Source of the DNA: Limnobacter sp.
GTDB lineage: Bacteria; Pseudomonadota; Gammaproteobacteria; Burkholderiales; Burkholderiaceae_B
Assembly (NCBI GenBank): GCA_012032215.1
Contig: JAAURO010000027.1
Location: forward strand, 1 to 11,209
Length of the DNA stretch: 11,209 nt
Reading direction: 5' to 3'
A model generated the notes under the pieces. It worked only from the letters and a program-made list of their open reading frames with translations. It searched no databases and was not told the DNA's origin. The first letter of the stretch is position 1. Every line of letters starts with the position of its first letter. Below, piece after piece: positions 1-6,558 of this stretch. The position numbers were made by a program, and so were the translations under genes.

Positions 1-640
1 GCCTGCGCACGCTCATGCAGGAGCAAAAAAAAGCGGGTAATCAGGCAGAGAAAAAAAGCTTCAAAGACTACGCACCGGGCTTCATCCACATGGACATTAA
101 GTACCTGCCACAAATGCCCGGCCAAACAAGCCGCAGCTACCTCTTTGTTGCCATCGACAGGGCCTCCCGATGGGTCTTTATGCATGTTTACCCCGATCAG
201 ACTGAACAAAGCAGTGTGGACTTTCTCAAGCGATTACAGAAGGCTTGTCCGTTCAAAATAGAGAAGTTGTTAACTGACAATGGCACGCAATTTACTGACC
301 GCTTTACCAGCAAAGCCAAAGAACCCACTGGCGCACATGTTTTCGATCAGGCTTGTTCACAGGCTGGTATTGAACATCGTTTAATCAAACCCAAGCATCC
401 ACAAACCAACGGCATGGTTGAGCGCTTTAACGGCCGCATCAGTGAGTTGGTGCAGCAAACCCGTTTTGGCAGTTTAAGTGAACTTGTTCAGACCCTTAGG
501 GACTGTCTGCATGTCTATAACCACAGCATTCCACAACGCAATCTCGGGCATCTTTGTCCTGTTGACGCCTTGAAAAATGGCAGAAAAAACAGCCTGAATT
601 GTTTAGAAAAATAATTTACAATCAGACGAGGCTTGACACA
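1..640 (+). mobile_element. Right-hand part of an IS481-family insertion sequence (left end outside window)
   Basis: The stretch holds the catalytic half of an IS481-type transposase and a short downstream tail that ends in GGCTTGACACA at 630-640. IS481 elements typically begin with TGT and end with ACA, so the right terminus is probably at 638 or 640; the reverse complement of this end would start TGTGTCAAGCC or TGTCAAGCC. The left inverted repeat lies outside the window, so the boundary is inferred and not proven. Immediately after the proposed end, coding sequence of an AIPR-family protein begins mid-domain, which is what an insertion into that gene, or a deletion next to an insertion, would leave. 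Confidence 0.55.
3..614 (+). CDS. IS481-family transposase, 5'-truncated by window edge
   Basis: DDE transposase of the integrase-core (rve) fold, which cuts and joins the ends of its insertion sequence. The reading frame is open to the left edge (codons LRTL precede the first ATG at 15), so the N-terminal helix-turn-helix part is almost certainly outside the window. The catalytic triad is visible: Asp in HMDIK (codon 93-95), Asp in TDNGTQF (276-278) and Glu in MVERFNGR (420-422). The two latter residues are 48 apart, with an inserted stretch containing HVFDQACSQAGIEHR that I associate with IS481 transposases. The C-terminus is complete and ends a few bases before the likely inverted repeat. 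The ATG at 15 is probably not the true start. I see no frameshift in the visible part, so the element may still be active. Confidence 0.85.
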   Translation: MRTLMQEQKKAGNQAEKKSFKDYAPGFIHMDIKYLPQMPGQTSRSYLFVAIDRASRWVFMHVYPDQTEQSSVDFLKRLQKACPFKIEKLLTDNGTQFTDRFTSKAKEPTGAHVFDQACSQAGIEHRLIKPKHPQTNGMVERFNGRISELVQQTRFGSLSELVQTLRDCLHVYNHSIPQRNLGHLCPVDALKNGRKNSLNCLEK

Positions 641-1330
641 TTTGGCGTATGTAATGATTCGTGTCTACGAACTTGATCAGAGTAACAGTGAGTTTATACA
701 GGACATCACGTATGCCACGAATAGCCAGAATCCAGTGGACTTGCGTGATTTACGTTCAAACGATGAGACTCAGAAAAGCCTTAAGCTCGGTATGAAAGAG
801 CTGGGTTATGCATACAAGCGCAAGCGCGAAGAAACGGGTGGAGGAGGGTCTTCTACAATTACTAACTCTATTGTGGCGGAGTCGGTACTGGCCATTTGGA
901 GAAAAAACCGCATCAGGCCAAATTTCGCAGGCGAGACCACTTTGATAAATTGTACGATGATATTTTTAAAGACCTGAATGCAGCTCAGGCAGTTCTTGCC
1001 GTCCTGATATTCAGAGAAGTCGAAAACGAGCGAAAAAGGCCGGCTAGCCAGAGCCCGCCGCCTTTTTTACCTTATGCCTCACACTACATCGCCATGCTGA
1101 TTGGCAGTGACTTGCTTAAGCAGGGCGGCTTGCGGTTCGAAGAGGTGTCACACGATAATTTTCAAAAAATTACAAAATTATTTTCTCAAAATGTGATTTC
1201 GTATCACGAAAAAGCTGTTTTAAAAATTCAGGAAGCATTGACAACACTCTATGGGAAAAGAGAAATTTCATTGCAACAGCTTTCTGCAACTTTCAGACGT
1301 GGCGATTTGTTGGAAGAACTGGAGTTTTAG
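633..1330 (+). pseudogene. AIPR-family (abortive infection phage resistance) protein, N-terminally truncated and frameshifted
   Basis: Two adjacent frames together give the C-terminal part of an AIPR-domain protein. The first part (633-~907) reads VMIRVYEL, then NSQNPVDLRDLRSND, GYAYKRKREE and AESVLAIW. The second part (~899-1330) continues with KKPHQAKFRRRDHF, LYDDIF and NAAQAVLAVLIFREVE and ends at TAG 1328-1330. This motif order is what I recall from the family, which is linked to abortive phage infection. Full-length members are, from memory, around 500-700 residues; only about 230 remain. The N-terminal part is lost at the IS481 junction near 640, and the open frame from TTG 633 carries no convincing ribosome binding site. 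The switch between frames lies in the six-A run 902-907: one more A would restore W-R-K-K-P-H. It is most likely a dead remnant. Slippage expression at A AAA AAC is possible but would still yield an N-truncated protein. Confidence 0.75.
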
Positions 1331-1351
1331 CTGTAGTTCTTCATAGGTTTT
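1313..1351 (+). terminator. Possible intrinsic terminator at the end of the AIPR remnant
   Basis: A perfect 8-bp inverted repeat, GAAGAACT (1313-1320) and AGTTCTTC (1335-1342), spans the AIPR stop codon with a 14-base loop. It is followed after a few bases by only four T (1348-1351). The stem is AT-rich and the U-tract is short, so a weak terminator is possible but a chance repeat is not excluded. Confidence 0.3.
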
Positions 1352-1359
1352 GCCGATAG
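1334..1359 (+). promoter_or_regulatory. Weak candidate sigma-28 (FliA)-type promoter of the chemosensory operon
   Basis: GCCGATAG at 1352-1359 matches seven of eight positions of the flagellar/chemotaxis -10 element GCCGATAA. Ten bases upstream, TAGTTCTT (1334-1341) is only a partial match to the -35 element TAAAGTTT. Its position upstream of an MCP gene fits known FliA targets, but the -35 is poor and also overlaps the possible terminator stem. If it is used, the transcript has a leader of roughly 180 bases. Confidence 0.3.
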
Positions 1360-1434
1360 GTTATTCGGATTCAGGTTTTTTTCAACGTAACCTTCCTTTT
1401 GACCAAAAAAATCCCTTCTTTTCCCGGCTTTGAA

Positions 1435-1450
1435 CGCCCCGTAAGGGGTG
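1435..1450 (+). promoter_or_regulatory. Leader hairpin with GUAA tetraloop
   Basis: CGCCCC (1435-1440) and GGGGTG (1445-1450) form a six-pair stem, one pair a G-U wobble, closed by GTAA. GUAA is a GNRA tetraloop, which makes the fold stable in RNA. It lies between the candidate promoter and the MCP start. No T-tract follows, so it is not a terminator. Its function is unknown; it could be a leader structure or chance. Confidence 0.35.
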
Positions 1451-1504
1451 CAAACTGGCGCTTATACGGTCTGGATAGTTAACCACACCTTGCCAGACTT
1501 CCCA

Positions 1505-1525
1505 GGGGGCCGCGTTTGGGCCCCC
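1505..1525 (+). promoter_or_regulatory. GC-only hairpin just upstream of the MCP ribosome binding site
   Basis: GGGGGCC (1505-1511) and GGCCCCC (1519-1525) form a perfect seven-pair G-C stem with a seven-base loop. It ends about a dozen bases before the AAGGA-type ribosome binding site of the gene starting at 1551. There is no following T-tract. A stable stem here could tune translation or protect the 5' end of the transcript; that is inference. Confidence 0.45.
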
Positions 1526-1550
1526 ATTCAAAAGAAAAGGATTTGCTTCC

Positions 1551-2669
1551 ATGGCCTTAAACCAGTCAAGAAACACTCGGGTTGTGTGCGGTGTTGCCAG
1601 CATTTTTTCAGTGGTCCTGGTGGCAGTGTCGGCTTTGGTCAGCGGGTCGCTGCTGGTAGTTGTCTTAAGCGGGCTGGCGCTGGTTATCGCCTTTCTGGCG
1701 GGACGTTTGTCGGTCCCGGTTTCGACAGCTGATACTCTGGCTCAGCAAAAAACCCGTCGCGCACCTTCCCACGAGGCCGAAGCAGCCCTTGAGCAGTCAG
1801 CTCCCTTACCCGATTTGTCTGGTTTGGCGGAAAAATGGGTGCCCACACTGAATTTACAGCTCAACATGGCCAACTCGCAAATGGAGCAGGGCATTGTGGA
1901 GTTGGGCGAGGCTTTTGGAGCCATTCATTCGCGTTTGAATGACACTGTACACGTTGCTTCTTCGGCTGCCAATGCGCTGGGTGGGGCCAGTTCTGGTGGT
2001 GGTTTGTCGCACGAAGTGGCGCATTCGCTGGAAGGCATGCTGGGCAGGTTTCGGGATTCGATTGCTGAAAAAGAGCACATTTTCAAGGAAGTAAAAGGTT
2101 TTGTGGCCTCAACCGACGAGCTCAAGCGCATGGCTGATGCAGTCGAAGAGCTGGCCGGTAAAACCAATCTGCTGGCCTTGAATGCAGCCATTGAAGCGGC
2201 AAGGGCGGGCGAAGAGGGCCGCGGGTTTTCGATTGTGGCCGATGAGGTTCGCAAACTTTCCATGCTGTCTGCCGACACGGGCCAGAAAATCCGCCAGCGC
2301 GTGCTAGACATTTCTGAGGCCGCAGGCCGTGCCGGGCAAGGTGCCGAGAAAATGGAAAAATCGGATCTGGAAATGCTTGGCAACGCCCAATCGACTGTCA
2401 GCGAGGTGGTGCAGCGTTTTGAAGAGGTAACCGGCCCCTTGCAATCTGCCAGCCAAACGATTGTAGAAAACACCCAACAGGTTTCTGCCAGTTTGAACAG
2501 TGCGGTGGTTAATTTTCAGTTTCAGGATAGGGTTTCCCAGATTGTGGGTCACGTCAAAGACAGCTTGAACAACCTGGCCGAGCAGGCTCGCAGTGGGGGC
2601 AAGGGGCTGAATGTGGAGTTGTTGCTGGCTGCGCTGCAAAAAACTATTCCATGGCAGAGGAAAGGCTAA
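1551..2669 (+). CDS. Methyl-accepting chemotaxis protein (short membrane receptor without a large sensor domain)
   Basis: This is the receptor that would control CheA activity through CheW. Two adjacent hydrophobic segments at about residues 11-30 and 33-50 form a membrane hairpin with almost no periplasmic part, and I see no HAMP domain. The cytoplasmic signalling domain carries the invariant hairpin tip at about 204-240 ([20 protein letters not shown], then [15 protein letters not shown]). A late segment [15 protein letters not shown] (about 321-335) resembles other proteobacterial MCP-like proteins. At 372 residues it is shorter than classical receptors of about 530-560. The C-terminus, PWQRKG, is not the CheR-tethering pentapeptide. 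The start at ATG 1551 follows AAAGAAAAGGA. What it senses is not visible; with no ligand domain it may sense membrane or cytoplasmic state, or depend on a partner. Confidence 0.88.
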   Translation: MALNQSRNTRVVCGVASIFSVVLVAVSALVSGSLLVVVLSGLALVIAFLAGRLSVPVSTADTLAQQKTRRAPSHEAEAALEQSAPLPDLSGLAEKWVPTLNLQLNMANSQMEQGIVELGEAFGAIHSRLNDTVHVASSAANALGGASSGGGLSHEVAHSLEGMLGRFRDSIAEKEHIFKEVKGFVASTDELKRMADAVEELAGKTNLLALNAAIEAARAGEEGRGFSIVADEVRKLSMLSADTGQKIRQRVLDISEAAGRAGQGAEKMEKSDLEMLGNAQSTVSEVVQRFEEVTGPLQSASQTIVENTQQVSASLNSAVVNFQFQDRVSQIVGHVKDSLNNLAEQARSGGKGLNVELLLAALQKTIPWQRKG

Positions 2670-2843
2670 ACCACGGACGCACCTCGACTGGGGGCAAATC
2701 TGCCGCAGCCAAACAGAATAAGCCTTTCAGTCCGCGGGCATCGGCAGCCGCGCCGCAAAAAAAAGCGGCGTGAATCAGGGGCAGGCCGCCACTGGCGACA
2801 CCAGCCAGAACGATGACATCACCTTTTTTTAAACGAGCATCCA
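2670..2843. other. Gap between the MCP gene and cheY with a GC hairpin, A8 and T7 tracts
   Basis: These 174 bases carry no gene I can defend. They contain a strong stem, CGCCGC (2751-2756) and GCGGCG (2765-2770), whose loop is eight A. A seven-T tract lies at 2824-2830 just before the cheY start region, with no stem directly before it, so it is not a clean terminator. A 40-codon open frame from ATG 2651 to TGA 2773 overlaps the end of the MCP gene and is Lys/Ala-rich, but it has no ribosome binding site. The minus strand is also open here. Processing or attenuation between mcp and cheY is possible. Confidence 0.4.
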
Positions 2844-3209
2844 ATGAGTAAAACCATTTTGATTGTCGACGATTCCACTTCTCTACGGCAAGTGGTTGCC
2901 ATGACACTAAAAAGCCAGGGCTATGAGGTGCTGGAGGGCTGCGATGGCCGCGATGCACTGACCAAGCTGGACGGGTGCAAAATACACCTGATAATCAGCG
3001 ATTTAAACATGCCAAACATGGATGGGCTGACGTTTGTTCGTGAGGTTAAAAAAATGCCCAATTACAAGTTTGTACCCATCATTATGTTGACCACCGAATC
3101 AGACGACAAGCTGAAAGCAGATGGACAGGCAGCGGGTTTGAAGGCCTGGATGGTTAAGCCTTTCAAGCCAGAGCAGATGTTGACAGCAGTGAATAAACTG
3201 GTGGCGTAA
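2844..3209 (+). CDS. cheY: CheY-like single-domain response regulator
   Basis: Receiver domain of 121 residues with no output domain, so it acts by binding another protein when phosphorylated by the CheA encoded downstream. The acidic pocket is D9-D10 (ILIVDD), the phosphoacceptor is D53 (IISDLNMPNMDG), the switch Thr is T83 or T84 (MLTTES), and the conserved Lys is K105 (MVKPF). The residue matching Tyr106 of E. coli CheY is Trp (W102 in KAWMVKPF), so the aromatic switch is kept in altered form. Only a weak GAG (2835-2837) precedes the ATG, so translation may be modest. The target could be the flagellar motor or something else; no motor gene or phosphatase is in view. Confidence 0.9.
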   Translation: MSKTILIVDDSTSLRQVVAMTLKSQGYEVLEGCDGRDALTKLDGCKIHLIISDLNMPNMDGLTFVREVKKMPNYKFVPIIMLTTESDDKLKADGQAAGLKAWMVKPFKPEQMLTAVNKLVA

Positions 3210-3263
3210 GGCGCGCTGTCTGGGTTTTCTTGAAACAACACGCTGGTACTTAAGGAATTTGAC

Positions 3264-3578
3264 ATGCAAGAAGCAAGTTTTTCACAGCAGGCCACAGCGC
3301 CCTCAGAGAAAACCACCTGGTCCTTGGCAAGTTTAACCATTTGTGAATGCAGCGCCTTGTACGAACGTTTAAAGAACGCCCTTGGCCAAGGGCAGAGCAT
3401 TACCCTGGATTTAGCGCACTGCGAAGAGGTGGACACGGCGGGCATTCAACTGCTGGCAGCCATTCAAAACGATCCACAGGCCAGCCTTAAAATAAACTGG
3501 ACCAAGCCCCATGAAGCCTTGTTGCACAAAGCAGCGCAATTGGGAATGAGCTCCTGGATCGAAGCAGGTTCAGTGTGA
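3264..3578 (+). CDS. Small STAS-domain protein (anti-sigma-factor-antagonist / MlaB-like) in the chemosensory operon
   Basis: A 104-residue soluble protein. The core pattern SITLDLAHCEEVDTAGIQLL (about residues 45-64) fits the STAS fold: a beta strand, a turn with Asp, then the D-x-x-G start of the regulatory helix. In SpoIIAA-type antagonists the residue just before that Gly is the phosphorylated Ser; here it is Ala59, with Thr58 before it, so classical phospho-switching is doubtful, though Thr58 could still be modified. AAGGA at 3252-3256, seven bases before the ATG, is a good ribosome binding site. It sits between cheY and cheA, 24 bases before the CheA start, so it is very likely co-transcribed. 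STAS genes next to cheA occur elsewhere in proteobacteria, but I do not know an established function. Its partner could be CheA, CheY or an outside regulator. Confidence 0.72.
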   Translation: MQEASFSQQATAPSEKTTWSLASLTICECSALYERLKNALGQGQSITLDLAHCEEVDTAGIQLLAAIQNDPQASLKINWTKPHEALLHKAAQLGMSSWIEAGSV

Positions 3579-3602
3579 CTACACTTGGCAGAGGGGAACG
3601 AC

Positions 3603-5714
3603 ATGGCGTTTGAACTGGATTTGGAAGCAGCACGTGGCGTGTTTTTTACAGAAGCCAGGCAACTTTTGGGCGAAGTGGAAACCCATGTGCTGGAACTGGA
3701 AAAAGACCCCACCGACACCGACGTGCTTAACGCTGCGTTTCGCGCCGCGCATACCATTAAGGGAAGTGCCGGTGTGTTTGGACTGGCAGTCATTACCCAT
3801 TTTGTACACGACCTGGAGACGGTTCTGGACCGGGTGCGTCACGGCGAAATGGGTTTTGATGTCACTATGAGCAGCCTGGTGCTGGAGTGCCGCGACCACA
3901 TTTCCGAACTGGTGGATGCCATTGAGGCGGGCGCAGACCCTGCGCAAACGCCCGAAGAATTGCAGGCCATGCAAAGTGGCCTTACCCAACGCCTGAAGGC
4001 TTATTTAACAGACGCTGCCGACCCCGGATCGGGCCAGGTGTCGGCGGCCCATGACGGCCCCAAGCCGGATGCCCCTGCTGGAAGCAGCGCTGGTCCAAGT
4101 GAGAGCAAGCACTGGCAGATTTCTGTGCGTTTGGGCCAGTCTACCCTGTGCGATGGTTTTGACCCCGCACCTATTTTGGGTTTTTTGGGTACATTCGGAG
4201 AGTCTGTGTGCACGATTCCCGTGCTTGACCGCCTGCCGGCTTTTGAACAGTTAGACCCGGAAAGTTGTTATCTGGGCTTCGAACTACACTTTAAAACCAG
4301 TAGTAGCCTGGCAGAAATTCAGGATGCCTTCGAATTTTTAACCGAAGAAAGCAAGCTGTACATTACGCCGCATCAGTGTACTCCCGAGCAGTACCAGGTT
4401 TTAATTGAAGCCTTGCCAGAAGCGCCTGTGCGCGCAGAAGCGCTTCTGCAACTGGCCGGGTTTGCGCGTCCGGAAGCGGTGGTGTCTGTTGCCGTGGCGC
4501 ACAGGAAAAAGTCTGCAGCCAAATCCGTTCAAGGCACCCAGTCGATTCGTGTGCCTTCCGACAAACTGGATGCACTGATTAATCTGGTCGGTGAGCTGGT
4601 GATTGCCAATGCAGGCACGGTAGAGCAGGCGCGTCTTTCCAAAAATCCAGGCATGGTCGAGGCCACCAGCCAGGTGGCCGATTTGATTGAAGAAATACGC
4701 GATGGTGCGTTGGGTTTGCGTATGGTGCAAATCGGTGAAACCTTTCAGCGTTTTCAGCGCGTGGTGCGCGACCTTTCCAATGGCATGGGCAAGCAGATTC
4801 AGCTGGAAATTTCTGGCGAAGAAACCGAACTGGATAAATCGGTGGTCGAAAAGATTGGCGATCCACTTATGCACCTCGTACGCAATGCGCTCGATCACGG
4901 GCTGGAAACGCCTGAAGAGCGCGAGGCCAACGGTAAGTCGCAAACAGGCAAGCTGTCGCTGAATGCTTACCACGACAGCGGCCATATTGTGATTGAGGTC
5001 AGCGATGACGGGCGTGGCCTTAGCCGCGAGCGCATTGTGGCCAAAGCCATACAGAGTGGCATTGTGTCGCCTGAACAGCATTTAACCGATGCCGAAGTGA
5101 ATATGCTGATATTTGCCCCCGGTTTTTCTACTGCGGCCGAAGTAACCGATATTTCCGGACGTGGGGTAGGAATGGATGTGGTCAAGAAAAACATTGAAGC
5201 TTTGCGCGGTTCTGTCCAGGTGCGCAGCCGCGAAGGTGCGGGCACCACGTTTGAAATACGCCTGCCTCTTACCCTGGCAATTATCGATGGTTTCATGATT
5301 GGCGTGGGCAAAGAAATTTACGTGATTCCGCTGGGCTATGTGCGCGAATGCCTGGAGCTTCCCAGCCACGCGATTCAGGAAAACGAGCGCATGGATTTGC
5401 ATTACGACTTGCGCGGCGAATTTCTGCCGTGTGTGCGCTTGCGAACCTTGTTTAAAAACAGGGGTGACACGCCCCGGCGGGAAAACATCATTGTGGTGAG
5501 TTTTGGTGGGGTGACTGCGGGCATTGTGGCCGACCAGCTGCACGGCGAATCACAAACCGTTATCAAGCCGCTGGGAGCCCTGTTCGAGGCGAACCGTGCC
5601 ATCAGCGGTGCCACAATCATGGGCAACGGAAATGTGGCTTTGATTATTGATGTTCCCAAGCTGATTGGGGAAGTAATCAAGCTGACACGCACTTTTAACA
5701 GTCAGGCGGCGTAA
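3603..5714 (+). CDS. cheA: Chemotaxis histidine kinase CheA
   Basis: Autophosphorylating kinase of the receptor-CheW-CheA array, about 703 residues. Domains in order: P1/Hpt at about 1-120 with phosphoryl His50 (AAHTIKGSAG); a linker rich in Pro, Ala and Ser; a middle domain at about 170-270 (WQISVRLGQ, DPAPILGFLG, LDPESCYLGFEL) that replaces the classical E. coli-type P2; dimerisation domain P3 from about 314 (SIRVPSDKLDALINLVGELV); ATPase P4 with N-box HLVRNALDHG (424), G1 DDGRG (about 468), F-box FAPGFST (504) and G2 GRGVGMDVV (519); and the CheW-like P5 from about 560. All key residues are present. I prefer ATG 3603, six bases after AGGGG (3592-3596), over the in-frame TTG at 3585. The kinase would phosphorylate the CheY of this operon. 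Confidence 0.95.
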   Translation: MAFELDLEAARGVFFTEARQLLGEVETHVLELEKDPTDTDVLNAAFRAAHTIKGSAGVFGLAVITHFVHDLETVLDRVRHGEMGFDVTMSSLVLECRDHISELVDAIEAGADPAQTPEELQAMQSGLTQRLKAYLTDAADPGSGQVSAAHDGPKPDAPAGSSAGPSESKHWQISVRLGQSTLCDGFDPAPILGFLGTFGESVCTIPVLDRLPAFEQLDPESCYLGFELHFKTSSSLAEIQDAFEFLTEESKLYITPHQCTPEQYQVLIEALPEAPVRAEALLQLAGFARPEAVVSVAVAHRKKSAAKSVQGTQSIRVPSDKLDALINLVGELVIANAGTVEQARLSKNPGMVEATSQVADLIEEIRDGALGLRMVQIGETFQRFQRVVRDLSNGMGKQIQLEISGEETELDKSVVEKIGDPLMHLVRNALDHGLETPEEREANGKSQTGKLSLNAYHDSGHIVIEVSDDGRGLSRERIVAKAIQSGIVSPEQHLTDAEVNMLIFAPGFSTAAEVTDISGRGVGMDVVKKNIEALRGSVQVRSREGAGTTFEIRLPLTLAIIDGFMIGVGKEIYVIPLGYVRECLELPSHAIQENERMDLHYDLRGEFLPCVRLRTLFKNRGDTPRRENIIVVSFGGVTAGIVADQLHGESQTVIKPLGALFEANRAISGATIMGNGNVALIIDVPKLIGEVIKLTRTFNSQAA

Positions 5715-5740
5715 GCCGGGTTGGTCTGCAGGAGACACAC

Positions 5741-6307
5741 ATGAGCGAACTCAACGAACAACTCAAGACTGCGATAGAAGCAGACGATGCCCAAAACCAG
5801 TTTCTGACCTTCTTGGTGCAAGGGCAAAAGCTGGCGCTGGAAATTCTGCGCATCAAGGAAATTATTGAATTCGGGCAAATTACGGTGGTTCCCATGATGC
5901 AGCAATGCATCAGCGGGGTGATCAACCTGCGTGGTTCTGTGGTGCCTGTAGTCGATTTAAGCAGCCGTTTCGGGCAGGGAAAGGCAGTCATTAACCGGCG
6001 CACCTGTATCGTAATTCTTGAATCGCAGATGGACGAAAAAACCCAGGTAGTGGGTTTTCTGGTCGATGAGGTGAATGCGGTGGTGGAGATGGGGGCAGAG
6101 GCAGTCACACCGCCGCCTCAGTTTGGTTCGGGCATTAAAACCGATTTTCTGCGTGGCATTGGCAAAGTGGACGAAGAGTTTGTGATGGTGCTGAATGTTG
6201 AAAAACTGCTCGATTTCCAGATAATGACGGAGATTCAGGAGCGCGAAAAAGAACAGGCCGCTGGCACTCAGAAAGATCAGGCAGAGGCAACCGCCAGCCA
6301 GGTGTGA
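5741..6307 (+). CDS. cheW: Chemotaxis coupling protein CheW
   Basis: Adaptor that links the receptor tip to the P5 domain of CheA in the signalling array. One CheW domain at about residues 19-160: FLTFLVQGQKLALEILRIKE, then VINLRGSVVPVVDL, VVGFLVDEV, and the late LRGIGKVDEEFVMVLNVEKLL. The tail from about 165 is charged and rich in Glu, Lys and Gln, longer than in a minimal CheW. A clear AGGAG (5731-5735) precedes ATG 5741, 26 bases after the cheA stop, so it is the last gene of the operon. It ends 18 bases before the stop of a minus-strand gene, making this a convergent junction. Confidence 0.95.
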   Translation: MSELNEQLKTAIEADDAQNQFLTFLVQGQKLALEILRIKEIIEFGQITVVPMMQQCISGVINLRGSVVPVVDLSSRFGQGKAVINRRTCIVILESQMDEKTQVVGFLVDEVNAVVEMGAEAVTPPPQFGSGIKTDFLRGIGKVDEEFVMVLNVEKLLDFQIMTEIQEREKEQAAGTQKDQAEATASQV

Positions 6308-6316
6308 TACTGGGTT

Positions 6317-6340
6317 TGTGCTGACTCAGGAGTCGGTGCA
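6317..6340 (+). terminator. Weak hairpin at the convergent cheW / small membrane gene junction
   Basis: TGTGCTGACT (6317-6326) can pair with AGTCGGTGCA (6331-6340) over ten pairs, three of them G-U, around a four-base loop. No T-tract follows on the plus strand, so it is at best a poor intrinsic terminator. The wobble pairs are lost in the minus-strand transcript. No better terminator is visible in the 18-base gap. Confidence 0.2.
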
Positions 6341-6550
6341 GGTCATGTCTGCGGTGTCTTCGCGGGTAAGCGGTTTTTGCGTGTCACTGGGTTCGAGATA
6401 GTAGGTGCAGTGGGTTGCCGCACTGTAATTACCCTGGTTGGAAAACACGGTTTTTCTGATTTGTACACAGGCAAAAATACCCAGCATCAACAAGCCGAAA
6501 ATCGTAAGAAGCATTCCGTTGCGCCGGAAAAAAGCAGTAATGGTGCCCAT
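6326..6550 (-). CDS. Small single-span membrane protein downstream of ectR
   Basis: A 74-residue predicted protein of unknown function. After a short basic N-terminus (MGTITAFFRRNG) there is one hydrophobic segment at about residues 12-30 (MLLTIFGLLMLGIFACV), then a polar tail of about 45 residues with two Cys (HCTYYL and MTCTDS). The positive N-terminus cannot by itself settle the orientation. I chose ATG 6550, eight bases after the stop of the MarR gene, because upstream in-frame codons would overlap that gene and look non-coding. There is no Shine-Dalgarno sequence, so translation would rely on coupling with the MarR gene. I recognise no family. Its placement suggests co-expression with the regulator; a link to osmotic sensing is only a guess. 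Confidence 0.5.
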   Translation of the reverse strand: MGTITAFFRRNGMLLTIFGLLMLGIFACVQIRKTVFSNQGNYSAATHCTYYLEPSDTQKPLTREDTADMTCTDS

Positions 6551-6558
6551 GGTGTGTG

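Noticed and set aside
2644..2958. Minus-strand open frame of 104 codons over the mcp-cheY gap
   Set aside because: It overlaps the cheY start on the opposite strand, has no ribosome binding site and no motif I can defend; a faint GVASGGLPL-like phosphoribosyltransferase look is too short to count.
3585..3602. TTG start for CheA
   Set aside because: The AGGGG ribosome binding site lies inside this extension and points to ATG 3603.
4401..5081. Minus-strand open frame of 226 codons inside cheA
   Set aside because: It lies wholly antisense to the conserved P3 and P4 kinase domains; its composition is that of a shadow frame.
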